NCBI RefSeq assembly: GCF_051020765.1
Contig: NC_134932.1
Location: 9,114,001 to 9,178,000, forward strand
From: Lasioglossum baleicum
Taxonomy: Eukaryota > Arthropoda > Insecta > Hymenoptera > Halictidae
Direction of reading: 5' to 3'
Length of the DNA stretch: 64,000 nt
Position 1 is the stretch's first letter. Each line of letters starts with the position of its first letter. Shown piece after piece: positions 23,961-36,153 of the stretch. A program made the position numbers and the translations under genes. The notes under the pieces were generated by a model. It searched no databases, was not told the origin of the DNA, and was given only the letters and a program-made list of their open reading frames with translations.

Positions 23961-25236
23961 GTGAGAGTACTTCCGAAATTTTCAATACCACGCACACCGA
24001 TTAGTTTGACTCTCACAAATGGACACGTATCTTTAGTTAGATCGACGGATCACTCGAGGAACGGTCGACTGTTTGTTTCCCTCCGATGCATCATGCTTTA
24101 GGTTTGCATCCCTGGAAAATCGGATGGCGAGTACTTTCGTAAAGATGTCTCCTCGGTTCGCCACATCGCTGTTGGTTGGTACATGTGTATCCGGCGATCG
24201 TCTATCCTAGGCAGTAGATTTTCAGAGTCGAGCGAAGCGCTCTCGTAGCAGAAGAATCGAATCGGTTCGAAACACTTGGGTCACGTACCACAGTCTTTCT
24301 CTCTCGGACACACTCTCACTCTTTGATTCTCCCTCTTTCTCTCTGTTCGTAACACAAGAACACCGCCGCTACGCTATCTTGGTGTTTGCCAACCCCGTTA
24401 TCTCTCGTTCCGTCCGTCTTTGATCTCCTCTCACGCTTTCCCGTGTCTCGTTGGTCTTTTCTCTCTCTCTCTCTCCCTCTCTCTCTCTCACGCACGCACA
24501 CATACTCCCCTCTCTCGAGGAGATCGCGTTCCTCTTGTCTCTCTCCCGTCTATATCCTCCGTGCTCTGTTACCCTCCCCTGTTCGTCGTCATTTCATCAA
24601 CTCGCTCCTGCTCGGCTGCTGCCTTTTGCACGAGCACCGAACGCAATCTACGATCATCGTTATGTGCTGTCGCCGCGTCATATCCGGTCTGCCCGATCGC
24701 TCTTCGTTCCCCTCCTCCACCTCCTCCGTCTCCGCTCCTCTCCTCCTCTCTCTCTCTCTCGGAGAACAACCAGCTCGTAATGCTTCTTTTTCCGATCTTG
24801 CTGCTGCTGCTGCTGCTCTGGACCGATCTGCGTCATTTCTTTCAGCCGAACCTTCCCAAAATCATTCGACGTACAACTGTAGTTTGTCCACCAAGGGAAG
24901 AGGCGTTTCCGGATTTCCCGAGCGTCTCGGAGCAGTTTTTCTGCGGTGTCTCGGTCTCTGTCACTCTCTGACCCACATGGTCGGCCTAGGTTTCACTGTG
25001 CCGCTTATCTCGCCCACAGTTTTTCGAATCGTTCCGATAAAGGGGCGGACCGCAGCGATACATCGAGGAATCGAGGTGCGCGACCTCTGTCGAGCAGAGA
25101 ACGATATTCTCTCTTGATCTCTTTCTCATCTTTTCCGTTTCCGCACCGGTGCGTCGGGGTGCACGTGGTCCGAAGCCACGCGTTTCGAGATTCTCGCGGT
25201 TCGATGACGAACACACACGTGCTAGAAGGAACCTAA
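23961..25236. other. CT-rich intronic stretch, no gene
   Basis: A CT-rich block (24290-24830) with (CT)n at 24458-24490 and GCT repeats near 24801 produces long Ser/Leu-rich frames on + and Glu/Arg frames on -. These are typical low-complexity artefacts. Confidence 0.45.
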
Positions 25237-25417
25237 TCAACCCCTTGCTCTACGATTTATTTTACGGTTTCAGTGATTAGAACTTTCTTTGTAGTTCGTA
25301 ATTTCCTAAAGAAAGGATACATTAACAAAACCGAAATAGAATTTCGTCTCGATTTAAAGGAAATTAATAACATACATATTTATTAGATTGACACGATATT
25401 GTAGGGCAAGGGGTTAA
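25237..25417. mobile_element. TTAA-type MITE, CCCCTTGCCCTAC family, short copy
   Basis: Left TCAACCCCTTGCTCTACG, right ATTGTAGGGCAAGGGGTTAA. The ends are inverted over about 17 bp and flanked by TTAA (left copy mutated to TCAA). Related copies: 31703-32165, 44193-44422, 58694-59797. The empty site for the 31703 copy shows a TTAA target, as in piggyBac. Confidence 0.8.
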
Positions 25418-25419
25418 CA

Positions 25420-26790
25420 CGAGAATAGCAGTTACATTAGAAGGTAAATTAAACGCAATGTTTGCGGTGCAATAACGCGAAAACAACTCGAGAACGGATC
25501 AGCGAACGCCGGTGGAAAAGATTGCACGATAAGTTCTAATCGCGCATCAAGGGAAGCCGAGAATTTGGTTATCATCGCGGCACCGGAAACCGACTCTTCA
25601 ACCCGCGATTACGCCGGTCGATATCGCTGCGTAGACAACTGCAAATAAGATCGATGAGTATTGCTTTCCGTTTAAAGTTCCGTAAACACCAACAAGACCC
25701 GCGATCGTTTCGTAATCGAGAACCGTTCGTACGGAATGTTACCGCGGCAGTTTCACCGCGTTTCGAATAATCGAACTTCGTCGTTCTCTCATTCGATTAA
25801 CAAATACACGCTGTCTGTAAAAAAAAGTACAAGATCGATCAAGTATAGTAAGCGTTTAATCTTCGACGAGTGTATTTTAATGGCGTATAAAACTCGGCGA
25901 ACAACCGTGCGAGAAAGTTGGCAATTTTTTTGGCGAGACGTATTCAATATTGGTTGTAACAAAAAAAATAAACGTGCTCTGGCACGTTACAAATAAAAAA
26001 ACTACGGGAAAACATTGGTTACTTTCGGCCACGAGATTTCGGTCGAACTCACCACTGTGCGCCGCTCCGCTCGACTCCGCACCGAAGGTTTGGCGCGCTC
26101 GAAACTGAAACGCACGGAATACCTAGAGCTATCTATTCCGCCTCGTCTACTATTATTACTCCCGTGAAAATTCGTGGTCCCGAAATAACTCTCGGATCCT
26201 CTTTCTCCGTGGGACGCGAGACGCGAGACGAGAAACGATAGAGTAAGAGAGAAGACAGAGAAGAGAGTGAGAGAGAGAGAGAGAAGAGAAGAGAAACGCG
26301 GCGTGTCTCCGTTCGGATTCGCAGCTCGACCCGCTCCTACGCCTCCTCGGCTGTTCTTTGACTTTTCCCTGGCCGTCCTTGAAGGGAAGGGAACGTTGAC
26401 CCTCTCGACCGTCCATCTGCCCGTACGTCCGCTCGTCCATGCGTCCATACGCCGTCATGAGGCCGTCCATGCGAACGTGGTTTCATTCAGAATGCAACGC
26501 CAGCAAGATTGATGTCGAACGCTACCTTTTTTCTCCCCACCTCGACACCGACCACTCGTTAGCTGCTCCAACTCTGACCGATACACACGAGTTTCCTATT
26601 CGAGTCGTATCGTCTTGGTCGATTATCAATTTCAAACTGCTTACTGCTTCGGAAAATGTAAGATTAGTATTCAGCCTCTACCGTTCATATTAACGAAGTT
26701 AATATAACGATACGTACATCATTATTAATTTTAAAATGTTATGCTAATAATTGAATTTTAATTCATATTCGACTTTCAATCATTATCGTA
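25420..26790. other. Intronic DNA, no gene recognised
   Basis: Contains a (GA)n at about 26266-26284. The + frame 25736-25996 is not domain-like. Confidence 0.4.
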
Positions 26791-26982
26791 CTGCGTGATC
26801 TTTATGCGAAAGAAAAACTGTCCGCATCGATTGCAAGAAATAGAAACCAAATAGAATCTTATTTCTTCCTTTAGGAATTTTAATAGATGAAAAATAATAT
26901 ACATATTGACAACTTGGCATTTTTTTTTATTTTACTGCAATATTGAAATTCGTCTGCTCCATTTTGCTGTAAATGCGCAGTC
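26791..26982. mobile_element. Decayed TA-target MITE, GACTGCGGATCTTTATGCA family
   Basis: Left CTGCGTGATCTTTATGCGAA, right TGTAAATGCGCAGTC inverted. Shares CATCGATTGCAAG internally with copies at 49459, 49813, 60452 and 63670. Confidence 0.6.
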
Positions 26983-28112
26983 TCCAATCTTATTATATTT
27001 AAATCTTAATTCAACTTTCAATCATTATATCTGATCATAATTATAAAAGTGCTCTAAGTCAAAATTCTTAAAATAGAAGGTTATCGTTTACTTCATACCG
27101 CATTATTTTAAACTAAATTAATTCAATGTAATTTTTACGATATTGTGAAAAATGTGCCGTTAGGTAGCGCTTATTATATTAACATTATATGGAATTCTCT
27201 TTAAATGTCTCGAAACAAGAAATACATATATGACTTGGACCACTTTCATAATTATGGCTATGCGCATATATGTACATACACGGTTTCAGAATGTTAAAAC
27301 CTAGAGACGGCGAAAACTTTCTTGGTTACCCGATAGGTTTCGAAAGGTTCAGGTCAATTCGGGTCGGTTCGGGTCGCGGCAGTCGACGACACGAGTGCTG
27401 GTGCGGGTGCGGACGCGAAAAAGCTATGGCGGAGTGTGGGTCGAGCGTGCGTGGGCTTGTATTTATACATACGCGCGAGCGGGAACACGTAAACTCGCGT
27501 ACGTGACCGCGCATTTGATATCCGGATTTCTCTGGGCCCACGTTCGGATAATCAGCCAGCCGTTTTCAGCGCAAAATATTCAACGCGTCGCCTCGTATTT
27601 TTCGGAGGAGCTCCGGAACGGCTTGTTCCCTTCTCTTCCTCGTTATTAACAAGCCTGCGCCTTTTCAGTTATAACACCCTTCTTCCGCCATCTCTCCTCT
27701 TTTTTCTTCTTCTTATTCGTTGAACATCTACGCCCCAGGATCATCTTCCTTTTCTCTCGTCGCGATCATCCACTCCTGTTCTTAGGATTTGGCGATTCCA
27801 GAATTCAAAATAGGTGTCTTTTCAGGCAATTCGCTCGGCAAGAAATCGCGCGCGCACACAGTTTGCTCATTCGATCGCTCGCACGCACGCACAATCGGAA
27901 TTCCTAACCGGCGAATGATTTCATGTGACGCGAATGTGGTAACACCGGCTATAAATTTCCATTCTGCGAGCCGTGTAATTACGACTGAAATCGCTAACGA
28001 ACTTTCCTCGGCGCGAGCGTAAAAACGTAAAGGCGTAAAAGCGTAAATGCGCGGTCCGAGCGACTCGCGAGAACCGCGAGGACGAACTTGGCCAAAACTA
28101 TTCCAGCATTGT
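26983..28112. other. Intronic DNA, no gene recognised
   Basis: AT-rich to about 27250, then CG-rich. Short frames only. Confidence 0.4.
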
Positions 28113-28732
28113 TTGAACACTTTATCTACCGGTAGCCTATTAAGAGATTCGCGTTCTAATTTCTCGATAATACAAAAATGGGGGTTTTCAGTAGTCAAAA
28201 ACGCTAGATAGAAGATCGATCTAGGGCGCTATCGCCCTCAAAAGTCCTATTTCTTCGTTTACGAGGCGTAATATGCATTATTCGGTAGCGTAATTTGCAC
28301 TATTCGGAAGCATACAACTGCGCTATTTTCATAGCTACATGCTGCCGAATAATGCAATTACGTCTCGTAAACGAAAAAATAGGACTTTTGAGGGCGATAG
28401 CGACCTAGATCGATCTTTTATCCAGCGTTCTTGACTACTGAAACCCCCATTTTTGTATTATTGAGAAATGAAAAGGCAAATCCCCCACCCTTGCAATCCT
28501 GGAAACGAGTCTACCGCCCTAATAGGCTTCTCAATAATTATGCTGCACCAAATGAAAGCATGGAAATCTTTTTTACACAATATCCCGAAGGAAATGATTG
28601 AATTTTGTTATCGAGGGTGAGTTGTTGGTTTATGATTAAAATTGCTATTGAAGGGTTCTTTTGAAAAATCGTCAGCTATGAACCATAAACTTTCAACAAT
28701 TATGGAATAATCACCGGTAGGTAATGTGTTAA
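28113..28732. mobile_element. TTAA-type element (TTAACAC...ACCTACCGG ends), copy 2, with nested foldback
   Basis: Left end TTGAACACTTTATCTACCGG is decayed; right end CCGGTAGGTAATGTGTTAA is intact. Right subterminal TTATGGAATAATCACCGGT is shared with 14800-15719. The interior is occupied by a different palindrome (28134-28527). Confidence 0.65.
28134..28527. mobile_element. Palindromic (foldback) MITE, GGGGGTAGAC family, full length
   Basis: Two inverted arms meeting near 28330: GTAGTCAAAAACGCTAGATA pairs with ATCCAGCGTTCTTGACTAC, and GGGCGCTATCGCCCTCAAAA pairs with TTTTGAGGGCGATAGCGACC. Ends are GCCTATTAAG and CTAATAGGC. Non-coding. Confidence 0.8.
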
Positions 28733-29200
28733 CAATGAGTCCCTGTAAATAAAAATAATAAACCGGTATTTACACTGTTGTTTTTATATTCCAATAGCTC
28801 AGACAACCAAAATGTTTCATCCTACGCAAGATTTGAGAAATCGTATTTCGACCAACTTTTCGAGGCGAATACTTTACTGTGCGAATTCGCGATACCCCGG
28901 ACGAGCCACGAGTGGGTGGTTGGACTAAGATTCCGGCCATATGGTGTCCACATTCCACTTCTCGTGCGCTACGCGTTTCCTCTCTCGCCCTGTCTCCCAG
29001 CTCGGGGACAAGAGAGCGAAAAAACTGCGACGTTGCTCCGAGTCGTCGACGATCGCATCGATCTTCCCTCGATCCACGAGAACGAATTCTCCTCGACGCT
29101 TTTCGCTCGAGGATGGATTAGGGTAAATGTACTAGAGATTATGGTTTCGGACGTGTATCGGGGATACACGTGTTTTCACGTGTTCGCGTGTACTAATATA

Positions 29201-29345
29201 CACCACTGTGCAAAAGAAAGAACCCCCAGTATAATTATAAGATATAATGACAAACAATATCTTTATGCAGAAATTGTATTGTAGAATGATTGATTTATTG
29301 CATTTAAAGTATTAAAATATATTCTCAGAACTATTCAATTAAACA
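29201..29345. mobile_element. Half copy of a Tc1-type MITE (CACTGCTGTGCA ends)
   Basis: Starts CACCACTGTGCAAAAGAAAG after TA and matches the inverted form of the 40335-40564 element through AACAATATCTTTATGCA and TTTATTGCATTTAAA. The other terminus is missing. Confidence 0.65.
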
Positions 29346-29751
29346 GCAGAGTCCTTCTTCATGAAGGACGAAAAGGTAAACACTTGGGTTTTCTTCAGCA
29401 GAAGAAACAGTTAATTAATTACGGTTTATTAACAGAAATTATGCTGTTTGTTCACTTCCGCAACCTATCACGTTAACTCTTGTATATTTCAATGTACGGC
29501 CGTGTATCCGTGTACTTGAATACATGGGCCCACGTGTATCTAAATACACGGATAAAACACGTGTAAATATTCAAATTCACAGTTATACTCGTATTATCCG
29601 TATATTTGGATACACGTGAACACGAGTATTTCACTACACGGAATTTTAACTAGAAAATTAAACATTTTTTCCGATCTAGAATATTTCCATTCCCTATGAT
29701 TATTGAAATCTTATGGATATGTAATTGGTGTAACACTTCATAAAATACCTG

Positions 29752-30420
29752 CACTGGGTGTACAAAGTATTCGTACGCTTTTTAAAAACTAATAACTTTT
29801 TTATAATTGTACCAAACGACCTGACTTTTTGTAATCAATTAGAAGCATTGTTTTACGGAATGATATGAAAAAAAGATTTTCCAAAAATTATAATTTACAA
29901 AACGTTACATGCAAAAATAAAAAAGGCATTTTTTAAAACTTTTATTTGGGACCTTAATGAGAAAATTAAAAATATATGATTTGTAGATCTATGTTAGTTA
30001 TACGCATACTGAAAATTTAATCGAAATCGGTTTGCGCAGGAAAACAACGACACGCATCGAAAGATGTACGATTCTGTGGATTTGAGGCAGAAACTGATCA
30101 AAGGTCGTGTAAAACTACGATTTTCACCATTTTTTAACGCTTGTACCTCGTCTAAATGTTAATCGATTTCGATGAAATTTAAAGCATGTGTGTAACTACT
30201 ATAGATCTACAAAACACACATTTAAAATTTTTTTTAAAGGTCCAAATAAAGAAGTTTTAAAAAATGCCTTTTTTATTTTTGCATGTAACCTTGTAAATTA
30301 TCATTTTTGGAAAATCTTTTTTGCATACTATAAAATATTATAAAAAATCAGGTCATTTGGTACAATTATAAAAAAGTTATTAATTTTTAAAAAGTGTACG
30401 GACACTTTGTACACCCACTG
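29752..30420. mobile_element. Near end-to-end palindrome, about 670 bp (foldback MITE)
   Basis: Ends CACTGGGTGTACAAAGTAT and ACTTTGTACACCCACTG are inverted. Inner blocks mirror each other in order: GTTACATGCAAAAATAAAAA, ATTTGTAGATCTATG and TTTAATCGAAATCGGTTT each have inverted partners. The centre is near 30090 with a short unpaired spacer. Non-coding. Superfamily unknown. Confidence 0.85.
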
Positions 30421-31511
30421 TAAATTTATAGTAATTGATTAGATAGCGATATATTTAATAATCTAAACAATATTTCGACTAATGGTACAGCAATTTTTAG
30501 TGTTGCCTTTCCATTGGGTTAAATAGTATCCGGACTTCTGCACGGATTACATTAATTACACGTGAAATAGGTATCTCTAGAATGTACGATATTTTTTCCT
30601 AATGGGAAAAATGTTAGAAAGAGAGATAGCAGTTTCCGAGCACCGGACACGCGAAAACCGTAGGCAAATCGCGATTAAAAGGAAATGGAAAAAACCATAA
30701 TGGGAGAGTTCCGCTGAGAGGGTCGGGTTAGCAAATAAGTGATTGATTGTCCTCCGTAGGCGATTCTGAGACAGAGGCAGGAAAAGACTAAGAGGGAAGG
30801 AGAGAGACAGACAAATAGAGTAAGAGAGTACCTGTACGGTTAATCACCGTCGTAAATCACGAAGGAGCCGGGTCGCGCTTCTTTTCTTCTAAAACGATAC
30901 CGATGCCCGTCCCGAATGATTTTATTGCGCTTTAAATTTGAAACCGATGCCGGATGAAGGTAACAGGCGCGCGAGCAGAGCTGGTGTTGCAGGTACGCGA
31001 CGACCAAAAGGGAACAGGTAACGCAAGGTGGCTGCGAAACCTGAGGGGTAGAGCGCGGTGGAGGATCAGGGCTCGCAGGGCTACACCATTGTCTTCTCTT
31101 TCCCACCCAGCCAAGGGTTCCTTTGTCAGAAAATGACTCGTTCCGGCGGGTTCCCCGAAATTTCTTTTTCGATCCCCGTTCGCTCGGTCTCCTGTGTCAT
31201 CGTAAACTGTCCTCTCCTAATATCTTCGTCTCTCCGGTGTCTCTTTCCTCCCACCAGGAAATCTGTCGAGACGACCGCCGACGTTCGTAAAACTCGATTG
31301 TCTCATTCATGGGGATCGATGTCCAGGATCATTCAGCGATTCCAAAGAAACTCGACACCGGCAGTCGTCTGCCGGGGTCTGCCAAGACCCGACGGTAGCG
31401 AACTATCTCTCGTCGGCGCCGAAAAAAAAAACAATAATGAGAGCGCAAAGACAACTCCGAACGGATCATAATATTGTCGTGACCGGGAGAGCACCGTTTA
31501 TTTGTTTGAAA
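30421..31511. other. Intronic DNA with a TTAA-element fragment at its start
   Basis: 30421-30510 is the inverted match of the interior of the 31703-32165 element (TAATTGATTAGATA ... CAATTTTTAGT). The rest is unique and has no supported gene; the CG-rich frames around 31058-31471 have no motif. Confidence 0.45.
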
Positions 31512-32227
31512 TTTCTGTGTTTATCAGGAAGGACGCCGAATGTCGTGTACTTTCACATTCGAGATATTGCCGTTTAAGTTTTCATCGCTAATGCTTCGAC
31601 ATAGGACGTCGGTTAAATATCATTATTTTTTTTTCAGCCTTTCGAATCGGTTCTCATGACTTGTTTCTGGTAAATACGTGAATCCTATACGATAAAGCTC
31701 AATTAACCCCTTGAACTTTCTTTGTAGTTCGTAATTTCCTAAAAAAGGAGACAATTTATATCTATCGTATGCCTACATGTTCTCCAATACCTGTACATTA
31801 ACCGTTAGCACTCGAGTAGTGACTCTGAGACGCCACTAAAAATTGCTGTAGCATTATTCAAAATATTCTTTATATTATTAAATATGTTGGTATCTAATCA
31901 ATTACTAAGCACTTTAAGTATTGTATTAGGTACTATATCAATTTCATATCTATGCAATTTAAAAAATGATAGAGAATGGAAATATTCTAGGTCGGAAGAA
32001 ATGTTTAATATTCCAGTTAAAATAGCTCCGAGTGCAAAGGGTCAACTCAAAACGAAAATAGAATTTTATTTCGGTTTAAATGAAATTATTAACATACATT
32101 TTTATCAGAATCTGTTCAAAATCTCCATCACGAGTCAGGCACGATATTTTAAGGCAAAGGGTTAATGCTTAAACTTGAATTTTTTGAAATTGTGACATGT
32201 GGAGTCTTTCCTTGCAACCACGGATTT
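31512..32227. mobile_element. Short TIR repeat (TCTGTGGTTGTCAGGAA ends) carrying a TTAA element
   Basis: This is the colinear partner of 38489-38743. Left end TTCTGTGTTTATCAGGAA, right end TTCCTTGCAACCACGGAT inverted. The second copy shows the uninterrupted state; here the TTAA element 31703-32165 is inserted. Confidence 0.8.
31703..32165. mobile_element. TTAA-type MITE, longest copy, precise insertion
   Basis: TTAA at 31703-31706 and 32162-32165, with CCCCTTG and AAAGGG ends inside. The interior holds GAGACGCCACTAAAAATTGC and TTGGTATCTAATCAATTACT blocks, also found as fragments at 30421, 46359, 57641 and 63910. The empty site CTCGATTAATGC at 38677 retains a single TTAA. A 93-codon AT-rich frame (31884-32165) shows no transposase motif. 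Confidence 0.85.
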
Positions 32228-32879
32228 ATCCAAACAAGCTTGTGCTCGGTTCGGATACATTTCAAACGGATGTACTATTGCACGATCGATCGATCGATCG
32301 TTTCCCATGGCGCGTACTGGAAGCGGTCATCCGTTTCTGGAATCGAAAGGAACGTGTACCCGTTTCCTGCCTCCCGAGAAACAGCGCCCGAAACGCTTTT
32401 CCGCGAATCGGTCGAAACGAGAGTCTCGAGTTCCGTTCGAGAAATAGAGAGAGAGAGAGAGAGAAAACATCGTTTCATGGAAAACCGGAAACGTCGCGCG
32501 TGTCCGGCCTTCCGTCGGCGCGGCTCGGTCCGCCTCGGCTAGAATCGGACAGCGAACAGCCTCCGTATTTTCGGGCTGTTTCTTTTGGCAATCGATTTCG
32601 ATGCGTTCGTAGCTTCTGCAGCCGAACACGTCCGAGATGATCATCCGGCCAATAAATCGCACGCGGTTCTGCCAAATTTTATTCACGCTCATCGACGTTT
32701 GTTATCTGTCTCTGCTGAGAACAAAAAGAAATCGATGCTTTCGATCGAAGAAAATGGAAAGTGGTTTCTTTTTTGGAAAAAAACAAACATATTTGTACCG
32801 GTTCCCGGTCGATGAACCACACGAATACTGGGCGTTTGCTGGATCTCTTTAGCAGTTCGAATCTTTCTTGTTCCTTTTG
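32228..32879. other. Intronic DNA, no gene recognised
   Basis: Contains GATCGATCGATCGATCG at 32284-32300 and a short (GA)n near 32446. Confidence 0.4.
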
Positions 32880-33545
32880 ACCACGCTTATATTAGCTTGC
32901 TGAGTTGTCGTTGTTGTTGTTGTTGTATGTGTCAAATCTTGTAATTGAATTTTAAACCACTTCCCGATGAGCTAGAGACTTGAAACTTTAAACATAGCTC
33001 AGAACTGGATGACAATGCAATATTAAAAAACAAATTTTTAAAAAAACTGTGCGTCTAGGGGAAAAAATGTTAATATTAACCGTCATATCTCGCCGCGTTA
33101 CGCTCAGTATTACATACTTCATCACGTTCAGCGATCCCCACTCCGCGCGACAGCGCTCCCTACTCCACTCCGACTCGTCCCCACTCCACTGACCCACTTC
33201 GCACCGAAGGAGCTTAGTGTGGTGTTCCGTTCATTCAGTTCCACATTTCTCACTATTTCATACCAGCATTACTATATCTTGCGTTCCATTAAAAAAAGAC
33301 TAAAAAAATAGAGGATAAAAAAACATAAAAAAAAACTTTAAAAATCACGCTTATATTAAAATGCACTAAAAAGGAGAAACTAATTTTTCTAGGCATTAGT
33401 GACTATAAACAAAAGCGTGGAGCGCCCACGAAGATTACGTCAATATAGCTTAGCGCTCCACGCTTTTATTTATAGTCACTAATGTCTAAAAAAATTATTT
33501 CCTCCTTTTTGGTGCATTTTAATATAAGCGTGATTTAAAAAAATT
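32880..33545. mobile_element. CCACGCTT-ended element with subterminal hairpin, copy 2
   Basis: Colinear with 19296-19975 from ACCACGCTTATATTAGCTTG to ATAAGCGTGATTT. Its hairpin (about 33340-33540) holds an extra inner palindrome, AAAGCGTGGAGCGC paired with GCGCTCCACGCTTT, around a short loop near 33445 that copy 1 lacks. Confidence 0.75.
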
Positions 33546-33919
33546 TCTTTTTTTCATACGCGTCACTATGGAACGATCGAATCTCTTCGACTGTGCGAAG
33601 TCGAAACAAGAGTCTCGTGAACCAGTTTGGATCGAGCGCAGCTTCGAGCGAGTTGAAGCCCGAGGAAGAGCACATCTGTCGTAACGTTTTCGCCGCGTGG
33701 GGCGTGCGCGCGTCGTTCCCTGTCGCGAACCCGACAAAAAGACGCAACATCCTGGAAAACGGCTACGCAACTATGCTTCTTCATTTCCTTATTGTATCTC
33801 TGCTCGCGACGTTGCTCCATTTTCGTTCGTACGGGCATGTGCAGGAGATGTGCACTGCCGCTCAAATCATTCTTTTTCTTCTGATCGTTGTTCATCGGCG
33901 AGAAGTTCGAGCACGAAGA

Positions 33920-34200
33920 TTAAGACGGTAGACTCCTTTTTCCAGGAATGCAATGCTCCGGGATGCGCGTTCTCATTTCTCGACAATTCAAAGATGAGGT
34001 TTTTCGGTAATCAAAAGCGCCAGATAAAAGATCAATCTAGTCCGCGATCGCCCTCGGAAGACCTATTTCTACGTTTACGAGCCGTAATTGAGCCGGATGT
34101 AGCTATTTTCATAAAGCAAATTAGGCATTATTCAATTACGCAAAGTTTGCATTATCAAGAAATTGTGAACAATCCTGGAAAAACGTGTCTATCCCCTTAA
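33920..34200. mobile_element. Foldback MITE, GGGGGTAGAC family, internally deleted
   Basis: Ends TTAAGACGGTAGACTCC and GTCTATCCCCTTAA inverted. The left arm is full and the right arm shortened. About 281 bp. Confidence 0.7.
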
Positions 34201-36153
34201 GCTGCGGAGGGAGCGCGTGTGTTCGGCAATTTCCGGTCTGTTTACATTATTTCACTGTGGAAACGCTCGGAAAGTTGAGGAAAGAATCGCGAAAGAAAAA
34301 AAGGAAACGGTCACGCGCGCACTGTTTTCAGCTCGAAGACAATACTGTGAACGGGGTTGAGCCGAATGCTGGAAACGCGGTTCTCGCACCTTTCGGAGCA
34401 CCGAGCAGCTTGTTTTGAGAACGACTAGGCGAGAAAGAGAGAAGAAGGTGTTCGGAAGGGCTGTTCTCACCGAGGAACAGGAGAGGGAACCGCGTTTCCA
34501 CGTCGAGGGTCTCGTTCGCGGTAGAATATTACCTGGAAACGCGTCGCGACTCCCCCTCACGAATTACGATCACGGAGGCGCCTCGCCTCCCTCCTGTTCT
34601 TATCCAGTCTCGATCGGTTCGTTGCGAAACCCGCGGGACTTCGCCCGAAGGAATGCTCGCCGCGTCGTGAAAACCTTTGAAAACCTGAGAGAAAGCGATC
34701 CTCGGTTCGCGGAAACGGGGAACGATCTCAACAATGCCCGGCGCTCGCTCGCATCGACACGCCTCTGCGCGCGTGTTTGCCCGGTCGCCATTGTCAGCGA
34801 ACGATCGCAATCGCAATCGCACTTGCAATCGCCCCGTAGAACTTCGAAACAATCGGGTTCCCAGTTTTCGATGGGTCTTCGACTTCTACGGTGCTCGCTT
34901 TTCATCGGAGATGGTGCGTCGAAAAATCATTTTAACCGTCCGATCCGTCGGGGTGCAATAATCCCCCGGGAACCCCCCACCCTTTATCATTGCAAAAATT
35001 CTGTGGTTGTAAGAAGAAAGTTTATGCATTAAATGAGCTTCGCAGTATAGGATTTACCCTACCAGAAAAGAGTCACGAAACCAAATTTGATGGGCTAAAA
35101 AAGATAATGCAATTTAACCGATGTCATATGTTCAATTCGTACGCATATTGAGTGGCCTACTATAATAATTGTAGGCCTAACGTCGGATGTTCGTTGGCAA
35201 ATTGACACAAATATTCGTTTTGGGCCGTACGTTGAAGATTTGTAGACAAAACCACCAACTATAAGTGCTACTAGGGAAGCGGCACGGTTACGAGTTTAGT
35301 AGTTGGAGCGATCACCCCTTGCTTGATGCACTCCTGGCAAATTTTCTGCGCTGAGAGAAAGAGAGAGAGAGAGAGGTATTCGAGAAGTTCGGAGAGAAAT
35401 CCGTTCTCCCAACGAAAATTCATTGACCGGAGCGTGTAGGGGCTGTATAGCTCGTAACTGGCTCGGTGTTTACCATCGATAGAGCCGTGAAAGCCTTGAC
35501 TTTGTCGCGAAATAGGTGTTCCCGTTCGGTGAACGGGGGGGGGGGGGGGCAGAGCAGCTTTGTGCAGCACCGGACGACTATAGAGCAGATGCACCGGCTT
35601 AGAATCGCGCGATCTTGACACAGCGGGAACCAGAATTCTCATTAAAATAACTTGACGGAGCGCGGTCTCTAATTTTACCGGGCTCGCGTGGACGGGCTTC
35701 GTGACAGACACGGCACGTTGAAAGAAAAATATTTTGGATCGCTGTCAACTCTCTCGCGTCGTCGTCAACTTTTACCGTTTCGCTCCGGTTCGACGCGGAA
35801 CGACGCGACGAGCAACACCGCCGAGAGGAAACGGAGCGGATCGGATCGGATCGGTCGAGTCGAGCTGGAGTAAGCGGGGGCCCGTTCGAGTCGGTTCGAA
35901 GTCCGGACCCGGTTTCTCGATCGCGAAATCATTGTGCAATTGGGCTTCGGCGGATGTGCACGCCGCGTTGTGGCCCCAACACAACCGCCGTCTCTGGCTC
36001 CTCGGCTCGAGGAATCGGAAACGCTCGAAATAAACTGGCCGCTTTGACGTTCGCTGACTCGACGCGCCATTCGTTCTCGCGACCGTGTCATCCGCTCCGT
36101 TCCGTTCCGTTCCTGAACCCATTAACGCGCTACAACTCGCGGAATCTATTGTA
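34201..36153. other. Intronic DNA, no gene recognised
   Basis: CG-rich with overlapping frames on both strands. A run of 15 G at 35535-35549 and a GGATC short repeat at 35840-35852 are the only simple repeats of note. Confidence 0.4.

Noticed and set aside
24386..25117. 243-codon + frame
   Set aside because: Driven by a CT-rich block; Ser/Leu/Arg composition with no motif and competing frames over the same bases.
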